DNA of 64,000 bases from Hemileia vastatrix (taxonomy: Eukaryota; Basidiomycota; Pucciniomycetes; Pucciniales; Zaghouaniaceae): positions 42,967,297-43,031,296 of the forward strand of contig JASXTE010000004.1 of assembly GCA_030280995.1 (NCBI GenBank), given 5' to 3'. Of the stretch, positions 21,796 to 35,613 are shown piece after piece. Below the pieces are notes generated by a model. That model worked only from the letters and a program-made list of their open reading frames with translations. It made no database searches and had not been told where the DNA came from. Positions within the stretch are counted from its first letter, which is position 1; each line of letters starts with the position of its first letter. Made by a program: the position numbers and the translations under genes.

Positions 21796-24700
21796 CTAAG
21801 ACTTTTTCTCTTTATACCTTTTTATCAGAGTAGGAAGGTTAGAAATTTCCTTTACAGGTATCCATGTATCATTTTCAGATGATTTATTGTTATATCTTAA
21901 TATATATTCACTACCCTCTACAGCAGTGATAATTCTATCATTTAAAATTTTATAAATTTCTGCAGTTTCTGTGACTTCCTGAGGATTTTTCTTTGGTCTA
22001 CCTCTTCTCTTGAGAAATAAGTCACTGTTGGAAGTACAAGGTTTAAGCAAGGAAATGGGAAAACAGGATGTTTTCTATCATATGGAGTATACAGTTCTTC
22101 TTCTACTGCATTATCAAAAACCATTCTTTTAACAAAGAATGGACCTACAAATGGATCTTTTAATTTTTTATTGCCTTGTAAATTGAAATGGAAAGTAGAT
22201 ATCAACACTTCATCACCCTTGTTAAATGTTTATTCTTTATGGGATTTATCCAATCTTTTTTTCTCATATTCAAATTCTTTATCAATACAGCTCTGATCAT
22301 GTTTTCTGCATAGCTGCTGCATTTTCACAAAAGATTTTACACCAGGGTGTAACTCCAACTTAGGTAATCCATTTTTGAGAATATTACAAGGAGTATTTAG
22401 AACATAGCCTAGCCCAAGCTCAAAAGGCGTTTTCTCAGCGACAGAGTGAACAGTGCTATTATAAGAAAATTTAAGACCTGGTAATAGTGTAACCAAGTCA
22501 AGAATGAACCTTTCATTATCTTTATATTCCAAAGCAAAGGCAAAATACCCTCTAATCATATCCTCGAGATTATGAATCATCCTTTCAGCTAGACCATAAG
22601 TCTGGGGATGGTGAGCAGTAGATAATTTCAACTCACAGCCGCATATATCCATCAATGACATCCAAAATTCAATGGTGAATTTAGGGTCTCTGTCAGAGAT
22701 GATGGCTTTTGGAAATCCAAAAATATTAAATATTTGAGACCACCACAAGAAATCTAACTCTTTAGTAGAAACATCTTTGTGAGTTGGAATAAATTTACAC
22801 ATTTTTGTAAATCTATCTGGAATAATTCAGCAAGAGTTATAACTGTCTTTCCCAGAAATGGGTAATCCTGTGAAAAAATCAATGTTAATTATTTTCCATG
22901 GTGCATCAGGAGTTTCAATATGCTGCATTAATCTAGCTCTTTTACCAGTTATTCTCTTTGATTTCTGGCAAGAATCACAGGATTCAACATATAATCTTGT
23001 GTCCTCAGACATACTAGCCCACCAAGCAGTGTTTTTTATTTTTATAATGGTTTTCTCAAGATCAAAATTACCTGCCAATATGTCATCATGACAAAGCTTT
23101 AAGAAGGTTTCTTTAATTGAAGAGGAATAACAATGACATTAGTAAGTTTTCTCCTGTAGTAAATATAACCATATTCAATAGAAAACTTTCTTTTATTCAA
23201 AGCATTTTGGTTCTTTGGAGGAAGAGTTTTAAATAATTCTTGAATAGAAGCATTCTTTGGATCATTCAAGATTGTAACCAATTTATTTAAATCAGAATCT
23301 TCTTCATATGTATCCAGATTCAATTGTAATAGCTCCTCTTCCATGTCAACCAAATTTATACCATGTTTATGAACTTTATCATCTTCAGGTACATAAGCTG
23401 GATTGGAGACATCATTTGGAAGAGGTAATCTAGACAACATATCTACATTGGAATGAACATATCCAGCCCTGTGAATAATAGTTATTCTACCTCTGTATTC
23501 TTGAACAGCAAGTTGCCACCTAAACATATTTATATTTGGTGTTTTAAAGTTTATGAGTGATTTAACAGCACTGCAATCAGTAACTCATTCAAATTTTTGA
23601 TCATCCAGGTAATAATGAAGCTTTTCCAAAGCCCATACAACTTCTAAGAACTCTAATTGACTAGCACAATACTTCAATTCACTATTTATCAAGGTTCTTG
23701 AAATATAACAAATTACTACATCTGAACATTTATCATTTATAATTTTTTTCTGGTGGAGGGCAGCTCCTAGTCCAACAAAACTTGAATCTGTGTAGAGAAC
23801 AAAAAGTTTATTGAAATCTGGAAGAGCCAGAATTGGCATAGTCATTTAAAATTTCTTCAATGTTTCAAAAGCTTTTTGAGTATCTTCATTCAATATATAA
23901 GCTACATCCTTTCTGGTTAATTTGGTTAGGGGTAGGGATATGAATTGATAATTTTAAACTTACTGTCTATAGTGGCCACACATTCACAAAAAACTTTGTA
24001 TTTCTCTTACAGAAGCTGGTGGTTTCACATTTTGGATAGCAGCAACTTCACCCTGGTCTACGCACATTTGTAAGCCAGAAACAACATTACCCAGGACTTT
24101 TAGGGATTGAAAGCCAAATTTATACTTTTTTAAGGATAGAGTTATGTTAATTTCATACATTTTTTGGAAGACTTTTACTAAGTGCTGCATATGTTCGTCA
24201 AAGTTTTTGGAAAAAACTATGATATCATCAATATGAACCATTAAGCATCCTTCAGTTAACTCCAGATGAGATGTATTATCCATTACTTTTTGAAATACTG
24301 AAGGGGCATTCTTAGGGCCAAGCGGCATCCTAACATATTTATAAATTCCCATATGAGTTGCAATTAGCAAAAAATTTTGGGATGATTTTTCAACAAGTAT
24401 TTGATAATAACTCTTATTACCATCTAGGCAACTAATAAACTTTGCACCCTGTAAGGTTGCATGTATGGAGTTTATACTTGGTAAAGTGTAAATATCATAT
24501 ACTATGTAAGTATTTAAGGCTCTATAATCCCCACAAAATAAAGCTTTATATTTCTCATAAGAGATCAAGACTGGAGAGATGACACAATATTTTGGGGTAA
24601 CATCCACTTTTTCAATAATATTCATTTTTAATAAGGTAGAAATATTATCCTCAATGTCTTTCCTTTTTGTGGGGGAAGCAGAATAAGGTTTTTTCTTCAT

Positions 24701-27700
24701 ACTAAGAGGAATATCACTCAAATTACATGATAAATAAATTTTCATTTCATTCTTTACAACTCCCAATTCATGAGATCCATGTGAAAAAGCCATAGGAAAA
24801 GAAGTAACTAAAGAAATTATAGAATACTTCTGGTCACCAGTTAAATGATCACCAAATGAAGCATTATTTATTTCAGACAATAAATCTTCCATTTCCTCTG
24901 TTGGTTTCCTTTACACTGAATCAATGAATTACAAGATTTTAACAGGTGTGCAGAATGTTTTTTAGGAGGAGCATTTTTAAATTTTCTTTTTCCATTCAAG
25001 CTCAAGGTGAAACAATTGTTTGCTGAATCCAAGTTGATACCAAACATGATTAAAATGTCATTACCCATAATAAACCAATTTCTCAAGTTATCATTTTTAT
25101 TAAAACAAATTCACACATAGCTCTGAAAAAGCCACCATTATATTTAAAAAGACAGTGGTTTTGTACTTACCAATGGGACATAATACAGAGCCAAAACCTC
25201 TCTATTTTTCAGATGTTATAGGTAAAATTTACTATGATAATTATTATCTACTGAAGCAAGTGCCTTTTCAGACACCACACTACCACCAGCACCAGAGTCA
25301 AGAACAACCTCAACATTTTTACCATTAATGATAACTGGTGCTCTCAAAGGGGAGATTAATATGAAGCTGTCAGAAATATCTTTAATAATTTCAGCATTTT
25401 CCACTGAAGATACATTCATGTTACATGTCTCAGATAAAGTATATAAATATTGAATATCATGATCTAACATTAAAAAATCATTGAAGCCATTATCCTCATA
25501 AGAGATATTACTATCACAGTCACTTGAAGTTTCATCAATGTCAACTGTAGCATTTTCAGGATCTTCAGTTTGTTCAACAAGATGAATTTTCTTTTCAAAA
25601 ACTTATAGTTTTTTCCATGATTTGTTACATTTATAACAAGTATTAGTTGCATATTTCTTTGGAGCAAATGGAGCAGAGGGTTTACCAGATTTTTCTGGAA
25701 GTTTTGGTGAAGGTTTTATTTTGTCATTGGAAGGCCTTGAAGAATGATTCCTTGGTTCATATCTGTGGTTGAGTAATACCTAATTACAGATATGAATAAA
25801 AGAAGAATTTTCTCTCACATGCTCAGTTCTGGCTACAATCAAATCGCTAAGTGAGTTTGGCAATTTATAGAGGATTTTGTCTCTCCAAATATCATTGTCA
25901 ATTTTTGGATCCATAGTTCTAGGAATTTTTGTTATTTTCATGAGGAAACTAATAGGTCTCTCAGTAGAAGAGGATGTATATTTAGCATTTTCATATAATC
26001 TTTGTTGTGCCAATCTGAACTTTAAAACACCAACTTGATTCTCAATCAATGTTTTCTATTCAGCCCAAGTAGATTGATGATTATCCATCAAGACAGATTC
26101 ATACCACTTAAGGTAAATATTGGAGAATAAGGAAATCAGCTTAGAGACTATTTCTTTATCTGGAATTTTATAAGAATTTTTTAAATTATCAATTCTTTCA
26201 ATAAAATGCTGCCAGTCAGATAAAGAATCACCGTCAAAGGTGGGATATTGATCAAGTTTAGGCAAATTTTTATGGCTATTTGGCTGTTCAAATTTAGAAT
26301 TATTAATTGTAATTAATTCTTGAAGCCTGGATAGGTGTTCAGAAATTTCATTATTTACAGAAACAGTTGGCTTATGATGAGTATTGAAAAACTTTTTGTG
26401 GTCCGCTGCAGAAGTCCCAGATACTTTGTCAGGATGTTTATTTGACACATTTAAAGGGATGTAAGAACCACTGTTTTCAGGTTGTTTACCCTTATTTATG
26501 AAGGAGGTATAAGTAGTATTGTCAATCTGACAAACATGCTCATCAGGGATAAGAGGTAAGAAAGTGATTTTTTTTTCAAGATCAGACAAAGAATTTCTCA
26601 ACCTAGAAAGTTCAGATAGTTGATCATTAATTTTTGTAAGAGATAAAACATTTCTGTCTTCATATACTGAGAATTTATTACTAAAAGCTTGCAAATAATT
26701 TTTCAATGTGTTTAATTCCTTATGTAAGGATGAATTTTCCTTTCTTAATGTAGCATTTTCATCTATGATGGGTTTTAAATCATGAATCTTCTTTTGCAAA
26801 GTATAAACCTTATCCCCAAGAGACTTTTAATAATTTTTATTTGTTTTTGATGAGAAAGAACAGTATTCAAGGTGTCTTTCAATTTATAATAAGCAGTATC
26901 TTGAGCAGAATAACTCACTTTACAATGTAAATGCAGATTATTCAATCTTTCATCCTCATGTTTCAAAAAATCACTCAGAAGTCTATCCTTGATAACATTA
27001 AAATCAGTAGAATATTTCAATATTTCCTCAGAAGTTTTCTCAAGAAAGAAATATACCTCAGGGGCAACAGAATCATTTTTAATTGCAAGAGATAGATTAA
27101 TTAAAGAAGTTGAAGTTAAATTTAAAGGTTCATCAAATGACAATTTACTAATTACATCATTAAGGCTTCTCATAACAGGATGTTGTATCTTAATAGGTTT
27201 GAAAGTTATTTCACTATGATTAACAAGATTACCTGTAGATGAAGATTTATTATTATAAATACCAACATGTTTATCAAACAAATCAGTCACCATGGCAAGG
27301 GAAGAAACTTCCCCTGTGCCTTCTTTTTTCTGCCTCCCTGATACGGATGGGGCTGTTGATAGAAGGTTTTTGTCCTTGATGGGCCAGGTTGATTAACTGG
27401 TTGATGCTGTGCATTCTTTTGGTAGTGGCTCATGAGATAGTCTCATTTCAACTGCTCCACTTACAGAGTTTTTTGATTTTTATGGGAAAAGTTGGGGGTT
27501 TGGTGGGACTGATGAGTCTGGCTGGCCTGTGAGGGAGGAAGATGTGCCTGTCTTTGATTCAAGAGCTCCTGAATTTTCCCCTAGAGGGTGTCTACCTTTG
27601 CTTTTTATTTCATATTGTCTGCCTTTAGTTTCTTTATGTGACTGTACAAGTTTTTTACCTGTTGTGATAGTGGAATCTTTTTTATTTTTATTCCCTTTAG

Positions 27701-27926
27701 AGGATCTTCCAGATTGATTTGAGGCTTGGCTTCTTTCAGAGTTGTTTGGGGAGGGGGGTTTACTACTCCTTCTGAAATTTCTATGTCCTGAAGAATTTGA
27801 TTTATATTTATCAGTAGAAAAATTTTTAAAAGTCAATTTAGAGGAACCTACAGAGTCAACCTCACATTCTACTTCAATTTCATCAATGTTTAAGTTTTCC
27901 ATTCTCTCAGTTAAATTACTAGACAT
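21796..27926 (-). pseudogene. Gy2 gag-pol, multiply broken
   Basis: Begins MSSNLTERMENLNIDEIEV at 27926 and runs to a C-terminal chromodomain-like segment ending near 21796. Recognisable pieces in order: Gag, protease (VVLDSGAGGSVVS near 25300), reverse transcriptase (VHIDDIIVFS near 24225), RNase H (VLYTDSSFVGLG near 23790), integrase with CDSCQKSK near 22975, ISDRDPKF near 22690 and HHPQTYGLAERMI near 22610 (the usual Asp after QT is Tyr), then KRRGRPKKNP, an AT-hook-like motif. The coding is split into about fourteen pieces by stops and frameshifts. Same lineage as the intact 54653-60844 gene, with which it can be aligned throughout. Confidence 0.88.
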
Positions 27927-28676
27927 GATAGCTAAAAAATCAATTAAATTTCAACAAAAAGGAACTGATTTATAAATATTAATATATTATTTGAGTTAAA
28001 AATAAATTAAAAAAATTTTATTAAGATTATTATTTATAAAGAGAAATAACAATCAAAATAAATATTTATTAGTTATTCAAGTTAATGTGATTTATTTTAT
28101 AGTATAAAATAAAACCACTAATTATTAAAATGGGACAAATACTAATGTATAAATTTCAACAAAGAATAATAATACTATAAAAATAAAGGGAAATAATTGG
28201 GACTAAGAACAGAGTACTATTATTGTCAACCAATATTAATAATACCAAAATCAAATGGCAATAATTGGGATTAAGCACAGAGTACTATTATTGTCAACCA
28301 ATATTATCAAAATTTAATTAAAAATTTAATTAATAACTTAATCTAAAAATTAATGATCTTCTAGGACTAAGAGGGTTGCTCTATTATTTTCAACTAGGAG
28401 TAAAAAATTATTAAAAAAAATTATCACTAACACTCAGTGGCTGAGAAAAAAGGCTAAGGCACTGTTATTGCAATAAAAATTCAAGAATAGAGTTGATAGG
28501 TGCAAAGTTTGACTTACTATAGTGATCAAATATCACCTTAAATAAAATGTATTTAGTAATATATAAACCAAATATGTTGAACCCAAGTTCAAAACTCAGT
28601 TGAAGAAAAAATTTGAAAACTCACGCAATGTGGTCTGTGTGTCAAGTCAATTGTCCAAAAAAATTGTTGTCGTTGT
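27927..28676 (-). other. Gy2 leader between LTR and gag
   Basis: AT-rich leader with two near-repeats of a stretch containing GGGACTAAGNACAGAGTACTA (about 28198-28230 and 28268-28300). Matches the leader of the intact element in places (GTCGTTGT at 28669-28676). No gene seen. Confidence 0.5.
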
Positions 28677-29707
28677 TGTAGAAAATCCTATAGTAATAGC
28701 TATAGGCCTTGACCAAGGGAGTTGGAGTAAAACTGGAGAGAAAAAACCTTGACCCTTTGAGAAATACCAGGTGAGATTTATTTGCTACAGCAAATTAGAG
28801 ACTGTTACTATACCCCTTCAAACACACTTCTTGACTGCTTAACAAGTCAAGAAAGAAGCCTAAATAGACCACAGACCAAAGAGAACCTGAAATGCAGAAA
28901 GATCCACACCAGAAAACTAAAACACTGTGCACTTTTTGCACAGAAAACAGCAATAATACTTGATGCAGGTTGCAAAGCTACACCAGAGAACCAGTTGTCA
29001 AACTTGATTTAAATGAAGAACTAACCTTTCAACAAACACAGCCAATTGTGGCCAAAAAACAGTTAAAACTGAGTGAGAAAAAACAATATAATTACCAGAT
29101 GGTTGTATGATAATTAAAGTTGCACCAAACTGTCTTCTTCAGTATGTACACAAAGATCATCACCTAAAAAATCTATGCACAGCAACTAATTTGGCACTTT
29201 TGACAACCAAATTGAATAAAAACCCTCTATAACCAAGGCGGGAGGACTTCCTATAAGCCAGAAAACCACCCAAGACATCTAATAAAGCCCAAAATACTTA
29301 GAGAAATCCACCACAACTACTAAAACCCTTAAAACACAAAATAAAGCTATGAAAACATTTAGACATAAAATATAGAGCCAAATTAGCTCTAGTTAATGGC
29401 ACTAAGCACTTAAACCTAAGACTTAAGGTTAGCCCGCAAAAAACAAAAAACAAAATTAAATGGCTATTTTTTAAAAATGAAAAATGAGGAAATGACCCCT
29501 TAAAGCTTGGAATGTGAAAAATATCATCAAGACATCAAATATAAAGAAAACAGGGGCTATCAATTGGTAGTATCCACATACTCATAGTCCCAAAATCCAT
29601 CAATTAAAACCAAAATAACACATAATTATTCAATAAATTTCAATCAATACATAAAAATAATTGCCAAACAGACCAACAAAGGCCTCTTCCAATGTTGAAA
29701 GACTAAA
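28677..29707. repeat. solo LTR of family X, copy 2
   Basis: 1031 bp, TGTAGAAAATCC to GAAAGACTAAA, flanked by 4 bp TTGT (28673-28676, 29708-29711). Removing it restores GTCGTTGTTTGGAAAGGCC, which is found in the intact relative near 53965-53985 on the other strand. It lies in the Gy2 leader just inside the 5' LTR. Confidence 0.85.
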
Positions 29708-29732
29708 TTGTTTGGAAAGGCCCCCAAGTATC

Positions 29733-31189
29733 TGCCGGTTTGTCTAGAAGGAGGAGGAATAATGGAGAAGAAGAAGAGAGAGGAGAAGAAGGAAAAACTT
29801 AAATGTAAAAGAGGAGAAAGGAGAAAAGGAATAAGAGATAAATTGACAATTAAAAAATGGAAGTAATAGGACTAATGAAAAAAGGTGGACTCAATTACAA
29901 TAGTAAGTATTTTAATCTATCTCTGCTTAACTATCAACAACTAATGATTAAAAATCTCTTAAAGAAACCATTATAATTTTATTTAATAGTTAAGGGGACA
30001 GAAATGCCACAATAAACAATCAAGTAGACTATAGTTTTAAAATATGATAAAGTAATGTAAGTGATGGGCTGAAGGGGATTACCCAAGACCTTTTTATAGG
30101 CAAGGGGTCCTTTGAAGAACCACAAATTTGTAAATACAAAATGATAACAAAATGAAACAAGAAAATAAAAGAATATAATTGAAAACTGGTTATTGAGAGA
30201 AAAATATGAAACAAGGAATTAAACCCACAAATAAGAACTAATTTTTCCCATCCTGCATTCCCAAACCAGTTAATAAAAATAGTGAGTAGCTACACAAATT
30301 TTTAACATGGGAAACTGAGAGTAATATATCCAAAATAGGTATTACAATGAAATTTAAGTGGTTTAATTGAACCAATATAATCATAACATTTTTACGAAAT
30401 TAATTATATAATCAATTTAAGCCCAAAAAAGAATTCAGTAATTGTTTTAAGTATTCCATTTGAGTAATAACTAAATTAAGTGAAAAAGGTAACTTATTTA
30501 ATGAACAATAATTAAAATTAAGTATTTAATTTATTTTATTAAGTATTTTAATTTATTAAATGAAATATTTTTTGAACACAGTTAAGGGTCAAAAAAGCGC
30601 CCAATATTTATGGATTATAACATATGAGAAGATTGATTTAATATATAGTTTTAATTAATTAACTTTTAATTCCATTATAATTTTAATTTTTCAATTTTAA
30701 TTATAATATAGATTTACAATAAATTAATTATTAATTTATTAATATTATATGCATAAAAAATATGCCATTATTTATAGAATATGATATATATTAGGGGGTA
30801 TCAAAGTTAGAAATCTTCCATTTCAAAATACCTCTTTTTTGCATCACATCCACCATGATTATTTTTTTAAATATGCCATATTGTGCCCCCAAAAGACATT
30901 TTTACTGAGAATTAATGTCAAGTTTGTGAATTTCTATTTGTGCAGTGAAATACCTTTTAAATAATTACAAATTTCTAACTTTGATACCCCCTATTATGTT
31001 TGGTGTAAGTGTATAAATCATTTATTTAATAATAAAATTAAATTATATTTTTTTACTTATTTTAATAAAATTTTTATATAATTTTATGATGTAATAAAAT
31101 ATTATTTTAATTGCATAAAATACATCACTTTATTCCCTCCAAAAAAATATTATACATTTTACTGGGATTTTGAGACAGCCTGGCTGACA
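29733..31189 (-). repeat. Gy2 5' LTR
   Basis: Minus-strand LTR starting TGTCAGCCAGGCTG at 31189 and ending near CCGGCA at 29733. 1457 bp including MITE B (200 bp). A TATA box reads TATAAAAAG on the minus strand (30098-30090), as in the intact element's LTRs. Confidence 0.82.
30793..30992. mobile_element. 200 bp Harbinger-type MITE, copy B
   Basis: Ends AGGGGGTATCAAAGTTAGAA and, outward from the right, AGGGGGTATCAAAGTTAGAA, an inverted repeat of at least 20 bases. Flanked by ATT (30790-30792, 30993-30995). It sits inside the Gy2 5' LTR; the other LTR lacks it at the equivalent place (about 21570). Homologous to MITE A. Confidence 0.9.
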
Positions 31190-34100
31190 ACTATAGAAAT
31201 TATGTATTTTATGAGTTTCTTTTATTTATTTTTTTATTTAATAATAAATTTTTTTGATTAGATAAAAAATAGCTTTGATTTAAATTAAATAATTCAATTA
31301 AAGGTTGAATATTAGATTTATCTACATATATAACTGTTTAGCTTGATTTCTTGTTTTGTGATTACTATATATAACTGGATAATTGACTGTAATAGCCTCA
31401 ATTTAAGAAATTTTAATAAGTTATCTGCCTTAATATATTTACAATAATTTATTCAGTAGCAGAAAACAATTTCTGAGTCCTTTCTTTTGCCAATATTTGT
31501 CATTGCAATGACTATATACATTTTCAAAAAAATTATATATTATGTTTTTGGTGGAACTTAGATTGAACTCTCAATGCAATCCTGTTTCCAAGTGTGGTTC
31601 AAGCTAAGTCAAGCCATGAGAAAATTTATAAATTTTTAAAAGTTTTATTAAGTATTTTTTAATATAAAAATAATTACATTTTTATATCAAAATATTTTTA
31701 TTAAATACTTTGAAGTTCTGATAATAAGTAGAAATTAAGAATTATTTTCAAAAAATATTATATTAAAAATAGTTTTAAGTTGATTATATACTATTATGAT
31801 ATGAGTTCTTTCCATATAACAGATTAAGAAACTAACTAAATATCAATTTTATACAACTATTTTATATAAAAAAGGTGTTGGCTCTTCTGCTTAGATTTGA
31901 AGTACTTCAAAAAAATTATTTTTGCTTTAGGTACACATTATATAGAGTCTTCAGAGCATCATATTAATTTTTTAGACTTATATTTTTAAGTTGAAAGGAA
32001 GCCTCACAGGAGAAAATTGGTGCTTTGTAAAAAAAAAAAGGAAATATCTTTTAAATTAATATATATTTTTATAAAAAGTCAAATTTTAATATATATTTTC
32101 TGTTTTAAATTTGTAATGAAGATTTTAAATTTTTCTATTTAAATTAATTTTTATAACAATATACTCATTCTAGTATTACATTGTGATAAGGCCAATTTCA
32201 AAAAGATTTTTGAATTCTTCTGATAAAATAAAATATCAAAGGGATTATTTTTCATACACTTAAAAATTGAATCGAAACATCATATAAGAAATACAAATCA
32301 GCATGAATATCATAATTACAATAAATCATTGATATTCCTGAACCCATATATTTAATTTTAGAATTGTGTGTAAGTGTTCAGTTGTGGATTGCCTCTATCA
32401 AAACCTTTATTCTAAAGACTAAAAAAGTGCACCTGAAACATTTTACTTAATTTATTTTTCAAAACAAGAGAATTGAAATATTTTTTCTATTCATTTAAAA
32501 TATGTAATAATATTATTTTTAATCAAAATATGATTTCCTTTACAGCTTCTTTGCTACATGGGTATATTCTAAAGTACCTATTTTGTCTTTTTTACAAGAT
32601 GAATACAATATAATAGTTTTTCTATTTGAAACTGATAGAATTATGAAAAGTTGCACTTCTACATATTTAATTCAGTTCTTAAACAATAATACAATAATAA
32701 ATTTTACTTGAAGAACCTTTTTTAACATGAGAATACTTTGCAAGATATATTGTGCTTATTCCCAGGTTGACACTGAAATTATCCCACAATACAGCATTGA
32801 AGCAAAATCAAGCACTAAAATTAAAGTTTAAATAAATTTATACTAATTTGTTTTTATTATCTTTAAGGTTTTACATCTAGCTTGAATTTCATTTTTTCAT
32901 ATGGAAAATTTACTGAGTACTGATTAATTATTTCAACTTGTGAGATTACTCTACCAAATAACCACATTTACATGAAATTTTAATTAAATACATCATGAAG
33001 AGGTCCAGAATATCATATATGTATTGCATTGAATAAATGTATATTGCAAAAATTCTTAGTAGTTGAATATTTAATAGAACAAAAAAAAAGAGCAAAAATA
33101 TATTTCCTCTTTATTTTAAACATCTTCTTGCATATAAAAATATAAAAATCTGGATTAAAATCCCCTGGTATAAGAATTATACTTCTTTATAGACATATAA
33201 TTAAACAATTTATAAATTATTAGTGCTTAGTGTAAAGAAGCTATTAGAGGACTTCATTGAAACATAAACAAGGAAAACATGTTGCTATCTTTTATTTTTT
33301 TTAATTATGAGTCTTTTCACAGTATTCTAAAATAAAATGCTTGAGAATTTTGATTGTTCTATATGTTTCTTAAATAAATCCATTTAGTTGAAAATAATTA
33401 TATTGCATAATCAGAAATAATAAAAATACAAAAAAATCAGTTAATATGCTTTAAATTAAAAAATCAATGCTTCAAATTCTTAGTTAAAAGGAGTTATCAA
33501 TAAAAAGAACCACTGATCTAATTTTATTTTATTTTTTTAAAAAAACTAATAAAATCATTAGAGAGGTTAAAAATAATGCTTTTGAAAGAGATAGTATAAT
33601 TCTCAGTCTTTTTAATGATCAAGTGAAATTCAAAATGAAAATTAATTTTTTTTTATGGAAAAAATTCTGTGAATGGATCAGACTCTTAATCTGCCCTTGT
33701 TATTCTTTCTATAAATTATTCATTAAACTTTCATGATTATTCCAGAACAGACTCATCCATTGTTGGCTAAGAGCTCAAGATGAGTTCAAAGTAATTTTCA
33801 GTATCAGTTCATTATAAGTTCAGTCTGAGTTCCATATGAGATCAATCTAAGTTCAAGTTGAGGACTTGATAGAAAGTCCCCCCAAATATTGTGTGGTGGT
33901 ATCAATTACTAATAATCACAACCACAATGTCCTTTCCACTAGAAGTTAAGTACATGATATTTTATGGTAATGTATTGGGATATTCTTTTTTTACATATTG
34001 TAGTTTTTGAAGTAAGACATATTTTCCAAAGAACCAAAGAAGGCTTTAAAAAATTGTTTCTTTCAAATTAAACTTTGTTTTTGATATGATTTTCTCTTCT

Positions 34101-34319
34101 TATTAGAAATTGTAGGCTTAACTTCTAATAAGGTTTTGAAGAGGATGAGAGTGATGAGAGTGATGAAGACTTTGACATTATTCCAGACATTTTGTTGATA
34201 TTTTTGAATCTTTTATTTGAAATATAAAAAATAAAAAAATAAAAAATAAGAAAAAAATAAGAGACAAGAATTAATTGTTAATAATTAATTTTCAATTTAT
34301 TTCTACCTTAAACCCCCAA
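31190..34319. other. 3 kb AT-rich stretch without recognisable features
   Basis: No frame longer than about 60 codons and no repeat boundary that I can support. It is not obviously homologous to anything else in the window. Near 34130-34190 a short acidic coding-like run (GAGGATGAGAGTGATGAGAG) occurs without context. Possibly old transposon relics. Confidence 0.5.
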
Positions 34320-35040
34320 TTTCCCCCTTTTTTTTCCTCAATATTCCCCCTAATATCCTTTTTTGGTGTCCTAAATGCCCATTTTTCCCCCCTTTGGAAT
34401 CCTCAAAACTCCCCCTTTTCCCCTCTTTGATGTCCTCCAGATCCCCCTTTTCCCCCTTTGGTATCTGCAACCCCCCCTTTTATTCCCTTAAGTGTCCTCA
34501 GACATTTCCTTTTTCCCCCCTTTCATCTCCTGAAAACCCCCCCCCCCTCCCCATCTATCCCACCCCCTAATTGCTTCCCCCCTCACCTCTCCTCCTGTCC
34601 CCCCCCTTCATTATTTAGTGATTCACTAACCAATTGCTAAGTTAATGAACAATTGGTGACAATTGTTCATTAGCCTAGTGAATCATTAGTGATTCCCTAA
34701 GTTAATGAATTATTGGCGACAATTTTTCAGTAACTTAGAGATTTGTTAGAAGATTGCTAAGTAATGAAGGGTGGGGGAGGAGAAGTGAGGGGGTAGGGAA
34801 GGAGGGATAGGAGCAATAAGGGGTAGGGGGGTTTTCAGGAGACCAAAGGGGAGAAAAGGAAGAGGGGGTCTTGTGGACACCTAAGAGGGGAAAAGGGGGG
34901 TGTTGAGAACACCAAAGGGAGCAAAAGGGGGTATTGAGGAGACCAAGAAGGGGGAAAAGGGGAGAATGAGAATATCAATGAGGGGGGAAGTTGGGATAAA
35001 AACCAGGCCTAGGAGGGATAAAGAGGGGATGAAGAAGAAA
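34320..35040. repeat. C-rich/G-rich fold-back beside the third Harbinger copy
   Basis: 34320-34610 is C-rich with units like CCCCCTTTTCCCCTCTTTG; 34770-35010 is the G/A-rich counterpart (GGGGAAAAGGGGGGTGTTGAG). The centre holds smaller palindromes, for example 34644-34673 with perfect 13-base arms TAATGAACAATTG around GTGA. The design matches 13020-13557 in H2. Confidence 0.65.
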
Positions 35041-35613
35041 AATGAGAAAAGATGGAGTTATAGAACAAAAAAAAGTGTTAATTTAACCTTGAAAATAAAA
35101 AAAACCACTTATAAAAACAGAAAACAAAATAAAAAAATAATAATAATTAGAAAAAAAAATCAAAAAAAAGATTAAAATGACTTACATGGAGAGATGAGAT
35201 AAGAAAATAAGTGAAAACAAATTGTTTTAGGGATGTTTGAGGAGAGGAGGAAGCTGATATGAGGGATGAATAAAGAAAAGAAACAGTGGAAAATTATGTG
35301 ATTGCTGAAAATATGCACTTTCATGTTGAGCTGGTGAATGAAAACAAATGAGACATTCAAAAAATAGATATTCACTGTAAATTCAAAAAAAATGAATATG
35401 CAAAAAAAACACCAGCTCAAGTTAATAAAAAATACAAGTTTAAAATTTGGAGAAAATGAAAAAAAAATTAAATGCATTTTGTTTCAAAATATTGGAGGGT
35501 GATTAGCATAATGACAGAGTGTATGCCAGTGGAAAGAATGTTTTTTGATCCAAGGGAGGGGAGAGCTGGAACAGGTTTGGGATCCTCTTCTTTGTAAAGA
35601 TAATTCCACACAA
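35041..35613 (-). pseudogene. fragment of a third Harbinger-like copy (H3), transposase C-terminus
   Basis: 35180-35480 matches the region 3' of the transposase in H1 (7370-7650, inverted). On the minus strand 35610-35480 encodes the tail of the transposase (EEDPKPVPALPSL, TGIHSVIM), as at 7190-7290. The rest of the element is missing; it stops abruptly at 35613 where Gy4 begins. Confidence 0.78.

Larger units (their letters stand above)
1409..31189 (-). mobile_element. Gy2, decayed Ty3/Gypsy chromovirus with a 19 kb nested insertion
   Basis: The outer shell of the left half. On the minus strand: 5' LTR 29733-31189, leader about 27927-29732 (interrupted by a solo LTR of family X), gag-pol 27926-21796, polypurine tract about 21764-21776, then 3' LTR 21763-21415 continuing, after a 19.1 kb insertion, at 2322-1409. 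The two LTR copies are about 1.26 kb each once insertions are removed. LTR ends are TGTCAGCC and a decayed CA. Outer flanks are ATTAT and ACTAT, a possible decayed 5 bp target duplication. It is a diverged relative of the intact element at 52817-61994. Confidence 0.85.
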
